Of a stretch of DNA of 64,000 bases, positions 21,952 through 34,279 are shown piece after piece. Every line of letters begins with the position of its first letter. The stretch's first letter is position 1. The notes beneath the pieces were generated by a model. That model searched no databases. It was not told where the DNA came from and worked only from the letters and a program-made list of their open reading frames with translations. Position numbers and translations under genes: made by a program. This DNA comes from Tenrec ecaudatus (Eukaryota; Chordata; Mammalia; Afrosoricida; Tenrecidae): contig NC_134537.1 of NCBI RefSeq assembly GCF_050624435.1, positions 123,369,586 to 123,433,585 on the forward strand. Direction: 5' to 3'.

Positions 21952-22374
21952 CTCCGGAGAGCGAGCGGCGACCGCGGCCGGCCGGCTCCGAGCCGAGGTG
22001 AAGTCGGGCGGCGGGGCTCGGCGGCTCCGGCAGAAGAGGGCGAGCACGGTCCCCAGCACGAAGGCGGCCGCCGCGCAGCCCAGGTACACGAGGAGCCTGA
22101 GCAGGACGGTGCCCGGCCCCCAAGCTGCGGCCGCCTGCCAGCAGTCGGTGCCCAGGCTGGAAAGGGACAGGGCGGCGAGGGCGGCCGTGGCTGCGGGCAG
22201 CAGGCAGCTCCAGCAGCCCGGGCCCCCGGGCGGCGCCGCCGCCGCCACCTCCGCGTCCTCGCGGGGCTCCTGCCGCCGCTCACCCGGGGCGTCCGGGGCA
22301 GGGCGGCCGCTGGCGCCTGCGGCCGGCGCGGAGCTGAGGCCGGCGCCGCTGCTGTCGGTGGCATCGGGGTGCAT
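21952..22374 (-). CDS. SNX25: SNX25, probable first coding exon of the long membrane-anchored isoform (partial gene)
   Basis: This exon encodes 141 residues, ending in-phase at a GTGAGT donor (minus strand, 21951-21946). The ATG at 22374-22372 is the first ATG after an in-frame TGA about 150 bases upstream, with A at -3. Residues 1-50 are low-complexity Pro/Ala/Asp-rich. Two hydrophobic segments follow at about 56-76 and 88-115, then a basic stretch (CRSRRAPPP) and a short Ser/Arg/Ala tail. Two N-terminal membrane segments ahead of a PXA domain are the layout of the SNX13/14/19/25 family (TM-PXA-RGS-PX-nexin C), whose members anchor in the ER. The remaining domains would lie on later exons beyond the left edge. 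The name rests mainly on being divergent to CFAP97, as in human, and on this topology; I could not align it. SNX25 is reported to act in endosomal sorting and TGF-beta receptor turnover. Another two-pass protein is the alternative. Confidence 0.62.
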
Positions 22375-22760
22375 GCTGCTTCCGGTGCCGCTAAGGACAG
22401 GCACATCTCCCGCCCTGCGGTCCCCCGGCGCTGCCCTGGACGGTGGCCTCTGCGCGGCGCCTCCTGCCCTCTCCGCTCCCGCCGCCGCCGCCGCCGCTCC
22501 GGAGGCCAACGGAGTCCGCGCTCATCCCTCACCCGGGGCCCTCGGAGGGAACGGCTCCAACAGACGTCGCCGGGCCGCCCTCCGCGCCGCCAAACCGCCG
22601 CCGGGCCCGCCGCTAGCCTGCTGGCTCGGCCAGGTAGCCGGACCGTGTGGTGGCTAAGCCGGCGGGGCGGGGGCGGGGCGGGGCGGGGCGGGGCGGGGCG
22701 GAGTGCGCACCCGGAGGGGGCGGAGAGCGGCCGGGGCCCGCGTGAGTGACAGCTGGGAGG
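22375..22760 (-). promoter_or_regulatory. SNX25: SNX25-side promoter and 5' UTR, GC-box array
   Basis: This GC-rich block lies immediately upstream of the minus-strand ATG. It holds about six tandem GGGGC units at 22661-22702, which are overlapping Sp1/GC-box sites and a potential G-quadruplex. A (GCC)n run at about 22480-22497 falls in the putative 5' UTR. There is no TATA box in view. The start site cannot be fixed from sequence alone. Confidence 0.6.
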
Positions 22761-23054
22761 GGCCGGCCCCGCCCGCCCCCGGGAGGCTGGACCCTGCCCC
22801 TTCCTGCGCTGGGCACCGCGGCCCGCTGGGCACCGTGTGCGGACGGGGTTTTGCTTTTGCCGCAGGTGTCCAGCTTGGGTAGTGCTCGCGCTCAGGGGGC
22901 CCTTAGGTCTCTCGCTCTGCTCATCACTGGCAAGGGCCGTGGCGTTGTTTTCAACCCCCAAGATTTCTGCTTTATTGCCCCTGCTATTTAAATAGGCAAC
23001 ATGCCCTTCCCCCTTCCCTCCCCACCTCAAAAGAAATAGATCTCTTTCTTCAGC

Positions 23055-23202
23055 ACCATAGAGATCCTATATAGAACCGGGTAGAACTACCCCTGCTGTG
23101 GGTTTCAAAGGCTCTAGTAACTCACCTTTCTCCCTCGGTGCGCATGGTTTCGAACGGCTGGCCTTGCAGCCCAGCTATTCCCCCACTACACCGCCAGGGC
23201 GC
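23055..23202 (-). repeat. AfroSINE
   Basis: Inverse copy, ending CCACTACACCGCCAGGGCGCC. Confidence 0.75.
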
Positions 23203-24039
23203 CTTCCTCCCCACCTACATGTCTTAAATAAATGCCGAGGTGTTAATGCCCTGCAATTCCTAATTATGGGAAAGGCACCAAGAAGTACGTCTGGTACCGG
23301 GGGCTGTGCACAGCTGCCAAAATCACTTTGGCTCCGCTTCGCTGTATTTTTGTTGCCAGCCATTCAGTACTAACACTTGTACCCACGCAAAGAATACAGT
23401 CCAAATAATTTTTGGAGTACACATTTTCCTCTTCTATCGTGGCCACAGCCATTAATATAGGATAATGTTTACTGAGATGATAGATGCCAGCATGCTACAT
23501 ATATATTAACAATTACTGCTAATAATAGGCACAGGGAATAAAAGAATCGCCACGAGATTAATGATTATTTTTAAAGTAAAATGATAACATAAATTAATAT
23601 TGAGGAGAAAAGAGAGCCAGAAAAATGAAAGAAGCAGTGAGAAATAACGACTATACTTAAGGATTTCAGAAACATTTTAAAGAGGTTAGAATTCACTCCA
23701 TGAAGCCATAATGAGGAATTTCGGAGTTTTAGAAGTGCTTTTGATTTTCACTAAATTGAGTTCTACCTTACTTCTATGGGAACATATTTTAAAAATAGAT
23801 GAAAATATATTTTCAAATACTAAGACTATATTATGTTTATAAAGAATAATTTCATCTGTGAATAATTTTAATAACAGGTCATTTCAACAAAAGAAGACAT
23901 ACAACATTCATGCCAAATAACCTTTTAAGACAAAGTAAGAGTATTATCAAAGTATTATCTATTAAAAAGGAAAAATATTGCTATTCATTGGCATACACAG
24001 CCCACCTACTGTTTTCAACCATGTCTTCACTTAAAAATG

Positions 24040-24870
24040 TTTTTAGTTCTAACTTTAAGAAAAATTAGTTCTTGTGATAGGACCCTACTTGGTACTCCCT
24101 CTCTTGAAATCACTGAGGATATGGGTGCTATCACAAAGTGTGGTGAAGAAACTAGATGGTACCTGGCTATCATAAAGAATATAGAATAAGTCTGAGGTCG
24201 TAAAGGCTTATCTCCAAATAAGCAGCCATCCAAGTAAGGTATCAACTAAGTCCACATGGAAGAAGCACACCAGCCGGTGTGCTCCAATGACTGTAAATAG
24301 TAAAATGCAAATCTGAAGGAGCAAATGCTATCATAGCTCCAATTATGAACATCTGTTTTACCGAAGGCTGCAGATGACAGTGGAATCCCAGAATCCATAT
24401 GCGGGGTCCCCACATGTATTAAGGCTCCCCTAAGTCTCCTCTGACCATCATCGTTCAGGAATGTGAATCGCCCTTGTTATCAGACAGCACTGTTAAGCCA
24501 ATTATGGCAGATACAGTCAGGTTAACATGTACTATGGTTTTAGCTCCCTTCTGACTGCCTCGTTTAAAGTTGTTTCAGTGCTCAGTGTTTTCTGCTTTCT
24601 TTTAGGTTGAGGTCTTTCTCTGTTTTGCTTGGTCATTATTGTTTTTTATCTTGTTGTTCACTTCCTGTTTCTGTTGGGTATACTTTTCTGTATTTGAAGT
24701 TCAGGACAGATCTAAAGAGACAGTAGCTAGATTAATAATTACCGGTACCTGGGGGCATGGCAATGGAGGTAGGGGGGACATGGGGAGCTCACAACAATAA
24801 GTACAGGAAGAAAATATTCTGAAATTGATTGTGGTGATGATCACACCAGTCTTCTTAGGATTGAACATTT
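24040..24870 (+). mobile_element. Old L1-type 3' region
   Basis: Plus-strand relative of the 30.8 and 32.3 kb copies (GTGGTGAAGAAACTAGATGG; GGAAGAAGCACACCAGCC), ending with a CTGAAATTGATTGTGGTGAT block. Confidence 0.65.
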
Positions 24871-25289
24871 GCATGTCATGTGCTAAAAGCTTATGTACAT
24901 TTGACCGTTTAAATCCATAGCTCGCAAAATCGTAGTTAATTTCCTCTAGATTCCTTATCCTTCAAACCTAAATAGCGGTTTGAGTGGCTTTAAACATCCT
25001 TTTAATGGAGGAAAAGTAAAACTGAAATGGATTTGAAGTCTTTAGTGGCAAACAAGTCCATCTCAAACAAACAAACAAACACTTCCAGTTCAAAGGATCC
25101 ATGTTGTATATCTCGGTGGGAGTATTCTTTCTTTTGGAACTAAAACCTCCTGACCTGGAGCAGAGGGTCACAAACATGGGGGAAATCTGCCACTCCCTTG
25201 GCGTGGAAGTATGAGCCATCTTGGCAGGAAATAAGAGATGTAAACCATGGGAAGAAGAGCGTGTTGGCGATTTCCCTCTGAAGTGACAG

Positions 25290-25600
25290 ATGCTGAAATG
25301 AGAGGCACCACATTCTGTGACCCGAAGACAATGGGACAGAGAAAAAGAGCAGACGGAGACCAGAGACCAAGGCAAGGAGCCCACGAGGAGCAGTAGGAAG
25401 ACTAGGGGACTGTGTGGCAGGCCAAATGGTCGACAAAGGCAGAGGCCAAGGGACCACTTAGCTGAGAGGCTGAGGGCCAGTGAAAGACTTGGTTGCTGGC
25501 TGAGGAGAGAGATGTTGCTCTGGACCAGTGACTGTATCCTGTTTACTGATTCTGGCTTGTGGTAATCTATTAACTTCCCTAATAAACCCCCCATAATTGG
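25290..25600 (+). repeat. LTR-like dispersed repeat, copy C
   Basis: Shares GACTGTATCCTGTTTACTGA and TTAACTTCCCTAATAAACCC with copies at 360-420 and 53990-54020, including an AATAAA signal. Family not identified. Confidence 0.4.
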
Positions 25601-26396
25601 GTGGGGTGGGGGAGTAATTAATGGAGCTCTTACCCTGTACAAAGACAGTTCTTAGCAATAGGTACGCATTTCTTCATTTAATATCCACAACAACTCTGGT
25701 AGACACCATTATCTTCATTCTATGCATGAGGAAAGCAAGGTACACAAAGTAAAATCGTATGCTCAACATTACAAAACAAATAAACATCAGAACTAGGATT
25801 TGGCTCTGACCTCATGTGGCCTGGCTTCAAAGCTTTTGCTATGCCATGTGGTGCTTCCTGAAAGCCTGGTGACTCAGTCCTCCTGTCCTACAGAGGGCGG
25901 CAGGGGAACTACAAGGTTTAAATTCATGCCTACAAACATTGTTCCATTTTGTTACTTCGTGAGAACAACTAGCACCATAGCCCACACCTCACAAATACGA
26001 AATGATTTTAACTTGAACTAATAAAGAGATCTATTCAGAGCCCAGATCTGTAACTCTTAAGACCATGATCTTTCCATCACATTCATAGATTGTTCCCCAA
26101 CATACTAAATATCAGGAAAAATGAAGACCTGCGGATAGAAAACTACCTCAAAGGATCGTGTGTTTACTTAACAAACGGCAATTGGGCCTCTACCCTTCGC
26201 GAGATCTGAGGGAGACTGAGAGGTAAAGTAAGGGCACAGGCAAAGACTGGACCTGGGAGGTGCTGAAGGATGAGCCTCGAAGGCAGCTTTTAAATGAAAA
26301 CCTTCACGTTTATCCCGGTAGTCTGTGTTGAGGCCTGCCAGACGTAAGGGTAAAGAGCAAATTAAGTTGTGATGCCTCATTACATTCCTTTATCAA

Positions 26397-26560
26397 GGAT
26401 CCCTGGATAGTACCAACATTTAACATTCTCCCTTGGCTGCTAGGAGGTTCAAGTTCATCCAGAGGTGCCTACAAAGAATGAACGTGGCAATCTACTTCTA
26501 AAGCGTCAGCTGTTGGATGACCCTATGGAAAGCAATTCTCTTCCGACAAACCCAGGGCCA
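26397..26560 (+). repeat. AfroSINE
   Basis: CCCTGGATAGTACCAACATT head, GAACGTGGCAATCTACTTCT middle. Confidence 0.6.
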
Positions 26561-26844
26561 TTGTGAGCTGGAATCTGAACTGGAAAACAACTGGTACTGT
26601 TTTACCAGCGCATTCTGACATGCTTTAACTGAATGTCCCACCGTGCTGTCTGAATTATTCTCTTAAGTAAAGGAGGAATAAACTTTGCCTTAGCTCACTG
26701 GGATAAGGATAAAATTACGATACGGTAAGTGTAGGATAAAAACTGGCAGGTTTAAAATGCTAGGCAGTGTAACTTGTTAGAGACAACGTCTAGTCTGTCA
26801 GAATGTGGGCTGTCTTCCTTTTAACTGTAGTCCATTTGAACTTT

Positions 26845-27035
26845 GCTAGCATAGTGCTTCTGTGTTAGGCTGCTAACTGCAAGACTGGCAGTTCAAAACC
26901 AACAACCGCTCCTTGGGAGAACAACAAGGCTTTCTACTCCCATAAACCATTAGGGTTTGGGAAACCCACAGCAGTTCTATCCTATCCTAGAGGGGCACCA
27001 TGAGTCAGCACCAACTCGACAGCAGTGAGTGTTGG
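26845..27035 (+). repeat. AfroSINE
   Basis: TAGGCTGCTAACTGCAAGAC head, ending CCAACTCGACAGCAGTGAGT. Confidence 0.8.
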
Positions 27036-27509
27036 TTGTTTTTTGGGTAGTATATTTTTCCTTTATCTTCCTGACCCACTTTGGAGATAGCCACAAGTCA
27101 AACAGGAAAAACCACAGCATTCTCTCTTGACCACTTTGGGAAAAATGTGAAGAGAGACAGTAACATGAGTTAAAAGATCCAGATGCAGCTCTTTCTTTTA
27201 CTGCTTCACAATAAGTTACCCCTCTGTTTCTTTTAAACTTTGCAGGAGAATGTGATTTATGAACATTAGAGATAGGTATAAGTATGGCCAAACTTTGAAA
27301 AAGACAAGCCAAAAAAATCATGCTTAAAAGCAAAATAATAGACTACAAAAACTTGAAACATAGGGTCTTATTTCTGAGAGAAAAATGAATCGCTGAACAA
27401 AGTTTTAGAATATGTATGTATAAATATATAAATTATACTAGAGGGCCTATATTAGTGAGAAGCAAAATTTATGTTAGAAAACTTTCAGATAGGAATGTGT
27501 TTATTATTC

Positions 27510-27705
27510 ATAAAAGACCAAAAAAAAAGAATTACAAATAAATGTACATTAAATTGTATTGGTGAGGGGAGGGGATAAAGGGAAGAGGGTTCAAGGAGTT
27601 CAAGAAGAAAGAGTATGTTTTGAAACTGATTGTGGTAGCAGTTGTACAATACTGAACTATGGAATAATATAATATGTGTTAACCCCCAATAAAACAGTTT
27701 GGAGA
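27510..27705 (+). mobile_element. L1-type 3' end (old)
   Basis: GTTTTGAAACTGATTGTGGT then CCCCCAATAAAACAG, an older version of the family 3' end. Confidence 0.65.
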
Positions 27706-29229
27706 GGAATAAATTAGTATCAAGATAAAGAATCAACCAGGGTCGATCACAAATAGAAAGGATAATTTTCAATGTAAGTTTTGACCTGAAATTCAAGGAA
27801 CTGTGTCAGCTGTATATTATTATTTAACAAACCAATCCCAAATACTGATCATTTTACTTGCACATGACTTTGTGGGTCAGCAATGTAAGTAGGCTCAGCC
27901 AAGCTGTTTCCCTATTTTTGCCTGGGCTTACTCTTGAAGCTTCAGCCAGCTATCTGGTTGATAGGCTGGGCTGCTTGGTCTGTGGGGGTCTCAGCTCAGA
28001 CGGTGTATTTCTTTTCCTTGCATTCTTAATCTTCAAGAGGGTGGTGTGGGCTTCTTCACACGGCGATCTTAGAGAAGTAATGTGCAAGTTCTTTTTAAGC
28101 ATTGACTGGTATCAGGTGTGCTAATGTCCCACTGGTCAAAGCAAACCACATGACTGATTAGATCAGTAGCAGGCGTGGTTCTGGGAGCACCAGAGGGATT
28201 ATGAAAAAGAGGTGACAAAAGAGGCAGAAAAAGTTAGGTTGATAGGGCAAGGCTTTGTTAAGGAATGTACACCCAGATATCAACACCAAGATTCTCCGCA
28301 CAGACCACCGGATAGAGGTTGGCACAGAATAGAGAAGGTGGATGTTTATATACCCACTGCTTATGTACAAGAATATATACAGGGAAAAATATGTCAATAG
28401 AGTTCGTTTGTACCAGTCCATTTGATGTTAGCATGAAGTCAGGGGATTTGGTGGTTTTGTTTTTTTTCCTGTCTCAGGTCACTGCTGAATAAGGATTTCT
28501 GGTTCTCACTTTGAGACCTTTGTGGGCAGGATCATCTTGTATTATGCATGGCTCTCACTGGCCTAACCTGAAGGACATATATGGGAACTGACTATACAAC
28601 GGTGTAAAAATAGTAGGCATGATTCATTGGCCGTTCACTTAAAGCAATTATACAATTTACTTTAACAGAATGCATTGTACCTACTCCTCACTTAGCAACT
28701 GTCTCATTATCTGACATTTTGCTTTAAAAATTTTTTTTGACATGTTGCTTTTATAGCAATAGCTAAAAAGCTACTGTCCAATTATTTTTTACATCAATGA
28801 GTAATGGTAGCTGTGATGGTTATGTGTCTACTTGGCTGGGTTATGATTCTCAGTGGTTGAGCAGTTTTGTAATGATGTAGTTTGAGAGTTATATGATAAT
28901 GTAGTCCTACTCTATTTTGTGATCTGACACATCAGATCATCCTCCACTTTCATATAATGCCAAGTGTCACATAACAACTGCATCTTTACCGTGTCAATAA
29001 GTGAAGAATGGGTGTAATCAGTTTGGGGTGAGTCATAAAAATCAGTAGCATCTACTGACTTCTCACAGCAAATATACTAAAGTCCACACTTGTTCCTAGA
29101 ATTGATCTTTCTTCATATCTGTTTCCATATACCTATGAGATAGAACAAAGAGCCTGGGTAAGGATACGGGCTGGGGAAGTTGGACACAACTATTTATTTA
29201 TGTTTGCCAATTGGGAGTGTTGTAATATA

Positions 29230-29310
29230 TATAAGGGGGTATAAAAAAGTTAATAAAAATAGAATTAAAGATAATGGAATTTTCCATGAACTTTTAAAGT
29301 CCCCTTATAT
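29230..29310. mobile_element. Mariner-like hairpin MITE (copy 1)
   Basis: Inverted ends around AAGATAATGGAATTTTCCAT, closing with GAACTTTTAAAGTCCCCTTA-TAT. One of eight copies. Confidence 0.65.
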
Positions 29311-29564
29311 ACTATTTAACTTTATTTTACTCTAATAATTTCAAATTATGGGCCATAAATAAAGAAGAAATTTCTAAAGCTGACCTAGACTTTTCCATCC
29401 AGTATTATCAGACACCAAATTATAAAGAATTAAAATAGATTGTGATAACTTACCAAATTTCTCCATAATGCATATAGCTGATAAACTCTTTTAATTTATC
29501 TATATGCTGTTAAGGAACCCTGTTAGCATTTGGGTTGATAGATTATAAATTATTATTATTTTCA

Positions 29565-29735
29565 TGACCCTGGATGCTAACCCAAAGCCAGCAGTTTGAA
29601 TCCACCTACCACTCAGGGGAGAAAGATGGGGTTTTCTACTCCCATAAAGAATTACACTCTCAGAAACTCACAGGGGGCAGTTCTATAGGGCGACGATGAG
29701 TTGACACCAGCTCCATGGCAGTGAGTTTGGCTTTG
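29565..29735 (+). repeat. AfroSINE
   Basis: AACCCAAAGCCAGCAGTTTG to CTCCATGGCAGTGAGTTTGG. Confidence 0.75.
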
Positions 29736-30129
29736 GTTCATATGCTGTTTATATCTGTCAAGACCAGAGTAAAATACAAAATAGGCAGGGTACAATTATT
29801 GATGGAATGTTCTTGGACAGAGTAAGAGAGGATTTAAATATTTTAAGATTTACACTATATATTTTAATGTATAAAGCTCTTATAAACTACCTAAAATATG
29901 ACATTGTCTCTGCTTTGTCATTTACTTGCTATTGGATGGAGGGAAAGCTTTTAGGAAATAAAAATTAATATTTTAGAGTTAACCAGAGCTCAAAACAGGG
30001 CTTGGTACAGGGTAGGCCCTTAATAAACACTTATGAATGAATAAATTGCCCATTTTTATGATAATATATTGAGGATAATTTGAGAGACAAGAGAAACTAC
30101 TAAAAATGTCACATTTGAGAACTTTTTGA

Positions 30130-30310
30130 TAATTTTTTTTTAATTGATCAATTTATTGGGAGCTCTTACAGATGTCATAACATTACATAATTCAAATAGA
30201 TTAAACATAATTGTACAATTGTTACTACAATCAGTTTCAAAACATCTTTTTCTTCTTAAACTCTTTAATATCAGTTCCCTTTATCCTCTCCCTCCCCCTT
30301 TTCGCAACAA
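30130..30310 (-). mobile_element. L1-type 3'-end fragment
   Basis: Poly-T then CAATTTATTGGGAGCTCTTA; 5'-truncated after the CCTCTCCCTCCCCC block. Confidence 0.75.
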
Positions 30311-30844
30311 ATCAATGAGGAGGGGTATTACAATTCTGTTTTGCAAATGGGGAAATTAAAGCTTAAAGAATGTAAATGACTTGTCTCAAATAACACAGCT
30401 AGGTGATGGTAGGACCCAAGACTATAATTACTATCCATAAATTATAGGATTCTTTTTTCTACTACAATAGGAAAAGTGGTAAAATGTTGAAAAACAAAGT
30501 AAACTACTCTGTACATTATACTAATTACTATACAATTATTAATTGTCTCACAATGAGTTAATTTTTACAATGCCAATACTGTAATAATAATGGAATCCAT
30601 CTGGCTTTTAAATAGTGTGATGCACTCAAAGACTGTCAAGAGATTCCTAGATAGCCAAGAGGCCATTAGAAAATAGCAGCAAGGTATAAACATACAGGTG
30701 TCCGTATGTAATTACAATAATCCATAAAAATAGAGGTATTGGCCTATGTACATATATTTATATGGCAATACACTGAGGAAGTGGATGGACTTTGGGCCTC
30801 TGCTCATGCCCTCCCACAATACAAGAACACATTGTTCTAACCAA

Positions 30845-31745
30845 TTGGTAATCTGAGATGCTCACCCTCCTAACACCATCGCTGAAGACAAAATGGGTGC
30901 ATAAGCAAATGTGGTGAAGAAAGCTGATGGTGCCCAGCTATCAAAAGTTATAGCATCTGTGGTCTCAAAGGCTTGAAGTGAAACAAGCAGCCATCCGGCA
31001 GAGAAACAGCAAGCCCTCATGAAAGAAGCATACCAGCCTGTGTGAGCATGAGGTGTCATCAGGACTGGGTAACAGGCATCAACAAACAAACAAACAAAAT
31101 CATATGGTTGAGAACGAAGGGGGGGGGGGGGCGTCAGAGCAGAGACCCAAAACCCATCTGTAGACAATGGTCCCCTGGGGTCACAGGGAAGGGATGAGTC
31201 AACCAGGGTGCACTGATGAAACACACAGTATTCCTCTGGTTTGTTGAGGCTTCCTCACCCCCACCACTGTGACCCAGTAATGGCTCTCACTTCGGACTAG
31301 ACCAGAGCATCTACACAGCCACAGAGAAGAGGTAAGAGCTCATGACACATGCAACCCAGGAACAGGAATGGGAATAGCGATATCAGCTGGGAAGGGTGAA
31401 GTTGTGGGGGAGGAGGGGACGAAGGGGGATCTGATCGACACACAACCAGACACACCCATGCAGGGGGAAGAACAACAGAAACCATGGAGGAAGGGAGACC
31501 GTGGTCGGTGTGAGAATAATATCGACCATGAAAATAATAATAATTTATAACCTATCCAGGAGTCACGAGGATGGGGAGGGGTAGATGGGGGGACAAAAGG
31601 AGCTGATACCAAAGGCTCAGTACACTATAACTGTCTTGAAAAGATTGATGGCAATATATGTACAAATATGCCTGATACAATTGCTGTATGGCGTGTAATA
31701 AGCATTGTAAGAGCTCTCAATAAAATGATTTTAAAAAAAGAAAAG
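30845..31745 (+). mobile_element. L1-type retroposon, 0.9 kb
   Basis: Plus-strand copy carrying one 245 bp-type unit (GTGGTGAAGAAAGCTGATGG), a G12 run at about 31118-31131, and the 3' end CTCAATAAAATGATT with A-tail. No coding capacity. Confidence 0.8.
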
Positions 31746-31824
31746 AGCACCAATCATGAATAATGATTGTTGCATGAATATCGCATCTTACCAATCAAAG
31801 CCTAAAATCACCAGATGCTCCCAG

Positions 31825-31965
31825 AACACTGCTGTTGTTGTTTTTGTTTTAGATGCCCTCAGGGCACTTCTGACTCATGATAATCGTATTTACAGCAGAA
31901 CAAAATGCCACCAGTCCTGCACCATCCTCACGATGGTTATGTTTGAATCCAGAGCACTAGTACAG
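31825..31965 (-). mobile_element. BovB/RTE 3'-end fragment
   Basis: Reverse of the RTE tail: GACTCATGATAATCGTATTT, then CCAGTCCTGCACCATCCTCA. Confidence 0.55.
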
Positions 31966-32339
31966 GAAGTCGTTTTTTTTTATTACTTACAGCATGGAAC
32001 AGACGGCATACCAGAATAATTTTATGGATCCATTTTGAGCTAGTCTTCAATAGGACTAGAAAAGCCTGCCTAAAATAGCTTCCAGTATAAGGGAGCTATT
32101 TCGGATACGCATTTATGCTGTACAAGTGAATAATGCATGTAGAGGATATGTAGTTAGCTTTCACTTGTTCAATCTCTCTCTCAATAGTGCTTCAAAATTA
32201 GCACCATGAGCCAATCATGGACACTCCAGCGAGATGATGCTCTACCATAAATTAATAAAGATATATTTAAGATGAACCAGATGTAGATAGAAAACTTAGA
32301 TTCAGGAATGGATTGGGGGCTTGCACTTAATCCTAGCTC

Positions 32340-33165
32340 CAGTCTAAGAACAATTAGTTCTTATAACAAGACCCTGCTCAATAATTTCCCTCATGAAGGA
32401 AGCACAGAAGCTGTGAATGCTATAGGAAAGTTTGGCGAAGAAATTAGATGGTGCCTGGCTATTAGAAAGACTAGCTTTTGGGGTCTCAAAGACTTACTTC
32501 CAAGTGAGACATCAACTAAGCGTACATGGAAGAAGCACACAAACACCTGTGATCTAAGGATTGTAAATTATATAACCAAATCTGAAGGAAGGGATAGTAC
32601 CAGAGCTTAAATTGTGAGATGCTGGTTTGCAGAAGGCTGTGGATGAGAGTGGAAGCCCGAGGTACACACAGGGAATACACTCCAGTGCTTTCCATCTAAC
32701 CATAATTGAGGGATGGGAATAATCTAGTTACAGAGTACTGGAGAGATGACTATAGTAGATAAAAATGGTAAATCTGACTCATGTGGTCCAAACCTTATCA
32801 CTTGATCTCTCTTCTGATTTACTCTGGGCTTGATCTGGTTTTTACTATTTTCTGTGTTTTTTTCATGTTGGGGTTTGTCGTATTTTGTCATTGTTGACAG
32901 CCTTCTAAACTGTTATGTGGTTTCTCAATGTTATGGTTATGATCCCCAGCATAGGTGACAGCTATAGAGACAATCTCTAGAGTAAGGTGGTCCGGGTGGG
33001 TACAGCAGGGGATGTGGGGAGGGTAAGGGGGAGCTGATATCAAGGAGTTCAAACAGGAAGAAAATGTTTTGAAGCTGAATGTGGTATCGATTGGACTACA
33101 CTGCGTGATATGATGGACTGTGGCATGGTACGCTGTCTGGGATTAGCTCTTCATGAAATGATTTG
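32340..33165 (+). mobile_element. Old L1-type 3' region
   Basis: Same order of blocks as 24040-24870 (AAATTAGATGGTGCCTGGCT; CATGGAAGAAGCACAC), closing in a GTTTTGAAGCTGAATGTGGT block. Confidence 0.65.
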
Positions 33166-33364
33166 GGGGCGGAGGGAAGCCTGCCTAGGTGAAGTCAATG
33201 ACTCTTTCAAGAACCCCCACATTTGTACCACAGGCAAGGCATTTAAAGGGAATACGTTCACAGAGCCAGTCTCTAGAAGCTGTCTCAGTTTCGATAACTT
33301 GTGTGGACCTCCATCTGGTATTACATAGGAAGGACTTAAATGGAACCAACCTTCAGCCTCCCAA

Positions 33365-33735
33365 ATTACAAACTCACTGCCCTCAAGTCCATTCTGACTC
33401 CCAGTGACTCTATAGGACAGAGGAGAACTGCCCGTGGGCTTCCAAGGCTGTGGAGCTTTACGGCAGAGAAAGCCTCCTTTTTCTCCTGTGGAGCAGCGGA
33501 TGGGCTCCGGCTGCTGACCTTCCCATGCGAACTCCACTGTGCTTTCCTCATTTGTTGTGTCGTTCATTCTTGTCGAGCTAATGCTAACTCATTGTGCCCC
33601 ATATTTCAGAGTAGAACTGTGCTCCCCTGGGTTATCAGCACTGTGACCTTTCAGAAACACATTGTCAGACCAATCTTCTCTGATGTCTCTGGCTGGGGGT
33701 AAACCACCACCAGCCTTTTGACTAGTAGTTGAGTG
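33365..33735 (-). repeat. Two AfroSINE copies, minus strand
   Basis: The first (33365-33535) starts ACAAACTCACTGCCCTCAAG; the second (33570-33735) ends ACTAGTAGTTGAGTGCTT. Confidence 0.65.
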
Positions 33736-33939
33736 CTTATCTGAGCTAGCTAAGGAACTTATTTGGGCGGTTTGAAGAAGGAAAAAACCAAACCCAAAAA
33801 ACTCTACTACAAATGTTTTTACCAAGCGCCATAGGCAAAAAATGCTCAGAGTCCCTTCTGTAGCCATTTTATACTCCAAAGTCTACATGAAATGCTACGT
33901 GGTGCACAATGTAGATTTAACCCTGGTTGCATTTTGTAT

Positions 33940-34250
33940 TGCAAGTTGGACTGCTAACCACGAAGTAGGAAGTTCAAAACCACCAGCTGCTCCATGAGAG
34001 AAAGATGAGGCTTTCTGCTCTCATAAAGATTTACAACCTCAGACACACACACGGGAAGCTCTAGTCTGTCCTATAGGGTTTCTATGAGTGAAAACTGATT
34101 TGATAGCAGTTCATTTGTTTCTGTGTGTTTGTCTGATGTTTCCATATCAGAGTCCTGGTGCCGCGGTGGTTCAGTGCTTGACTACTAACTCAAATCTAGC
34201 ACTTTGAACTCCGCCGTTCCAGGGAAACGTGTGCTAATCTGCCTTCACAA
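33940..34250 (+). repeat. Two AfroSINE copies, plus strand
   Basis: Full-length-like copy (33940-34120: GGACTGCTAACCACGAAGTA to TTTGATAGCAGTTCATTTG), then a head fragment (34150-34250: AGTCCTGGTGCCGCGGTGGT). Confidence 0.75.
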
Positions 34251-34279
34251 CGATTTGCTGCCTTGAAAATTCTATTGGG

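Larger units (their letters stand above)
21560..22860. other. CpG island 1 (SNX25 end)
   Basis: This 1.3 kb stretch is very rich in G+C with dense CpG, in sharp contrast to the AT-rich flanks. It spans the putative SNX25 first exon and promoter. Long open frames on both strands here are by-products of base composition. Confidence 0.85.

Noticed and set aside
21529-22749. 406-codon plus-strand open frame across CpG island 1
   Set aside because: It runs antisense to the exon with a good ATG, upstream stop and donor. Arg/Pro/Gly/Ala-rich composition is what GC-rich DNA gives in any frame.
21948-23030. 360-codon minus-strand open frame overlapping the SNX25 exon in another frame
   Set aside because: Arg/Pro-rich with no domain; reads past the splice donor and promoter. 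A composition artefact.
24968-25642. 224-codon minus-strand open frame
   Set aside because: It is antisense to the LTR-like repeat and starts at a TTG, not an ATG; no domain seen.
28212-28400. 62-codon plus-strand frame (QHQDSPHRPPDRGW)
   Set aside because: Too short, no family recognised, lies in repeat-like intergenic DNA.
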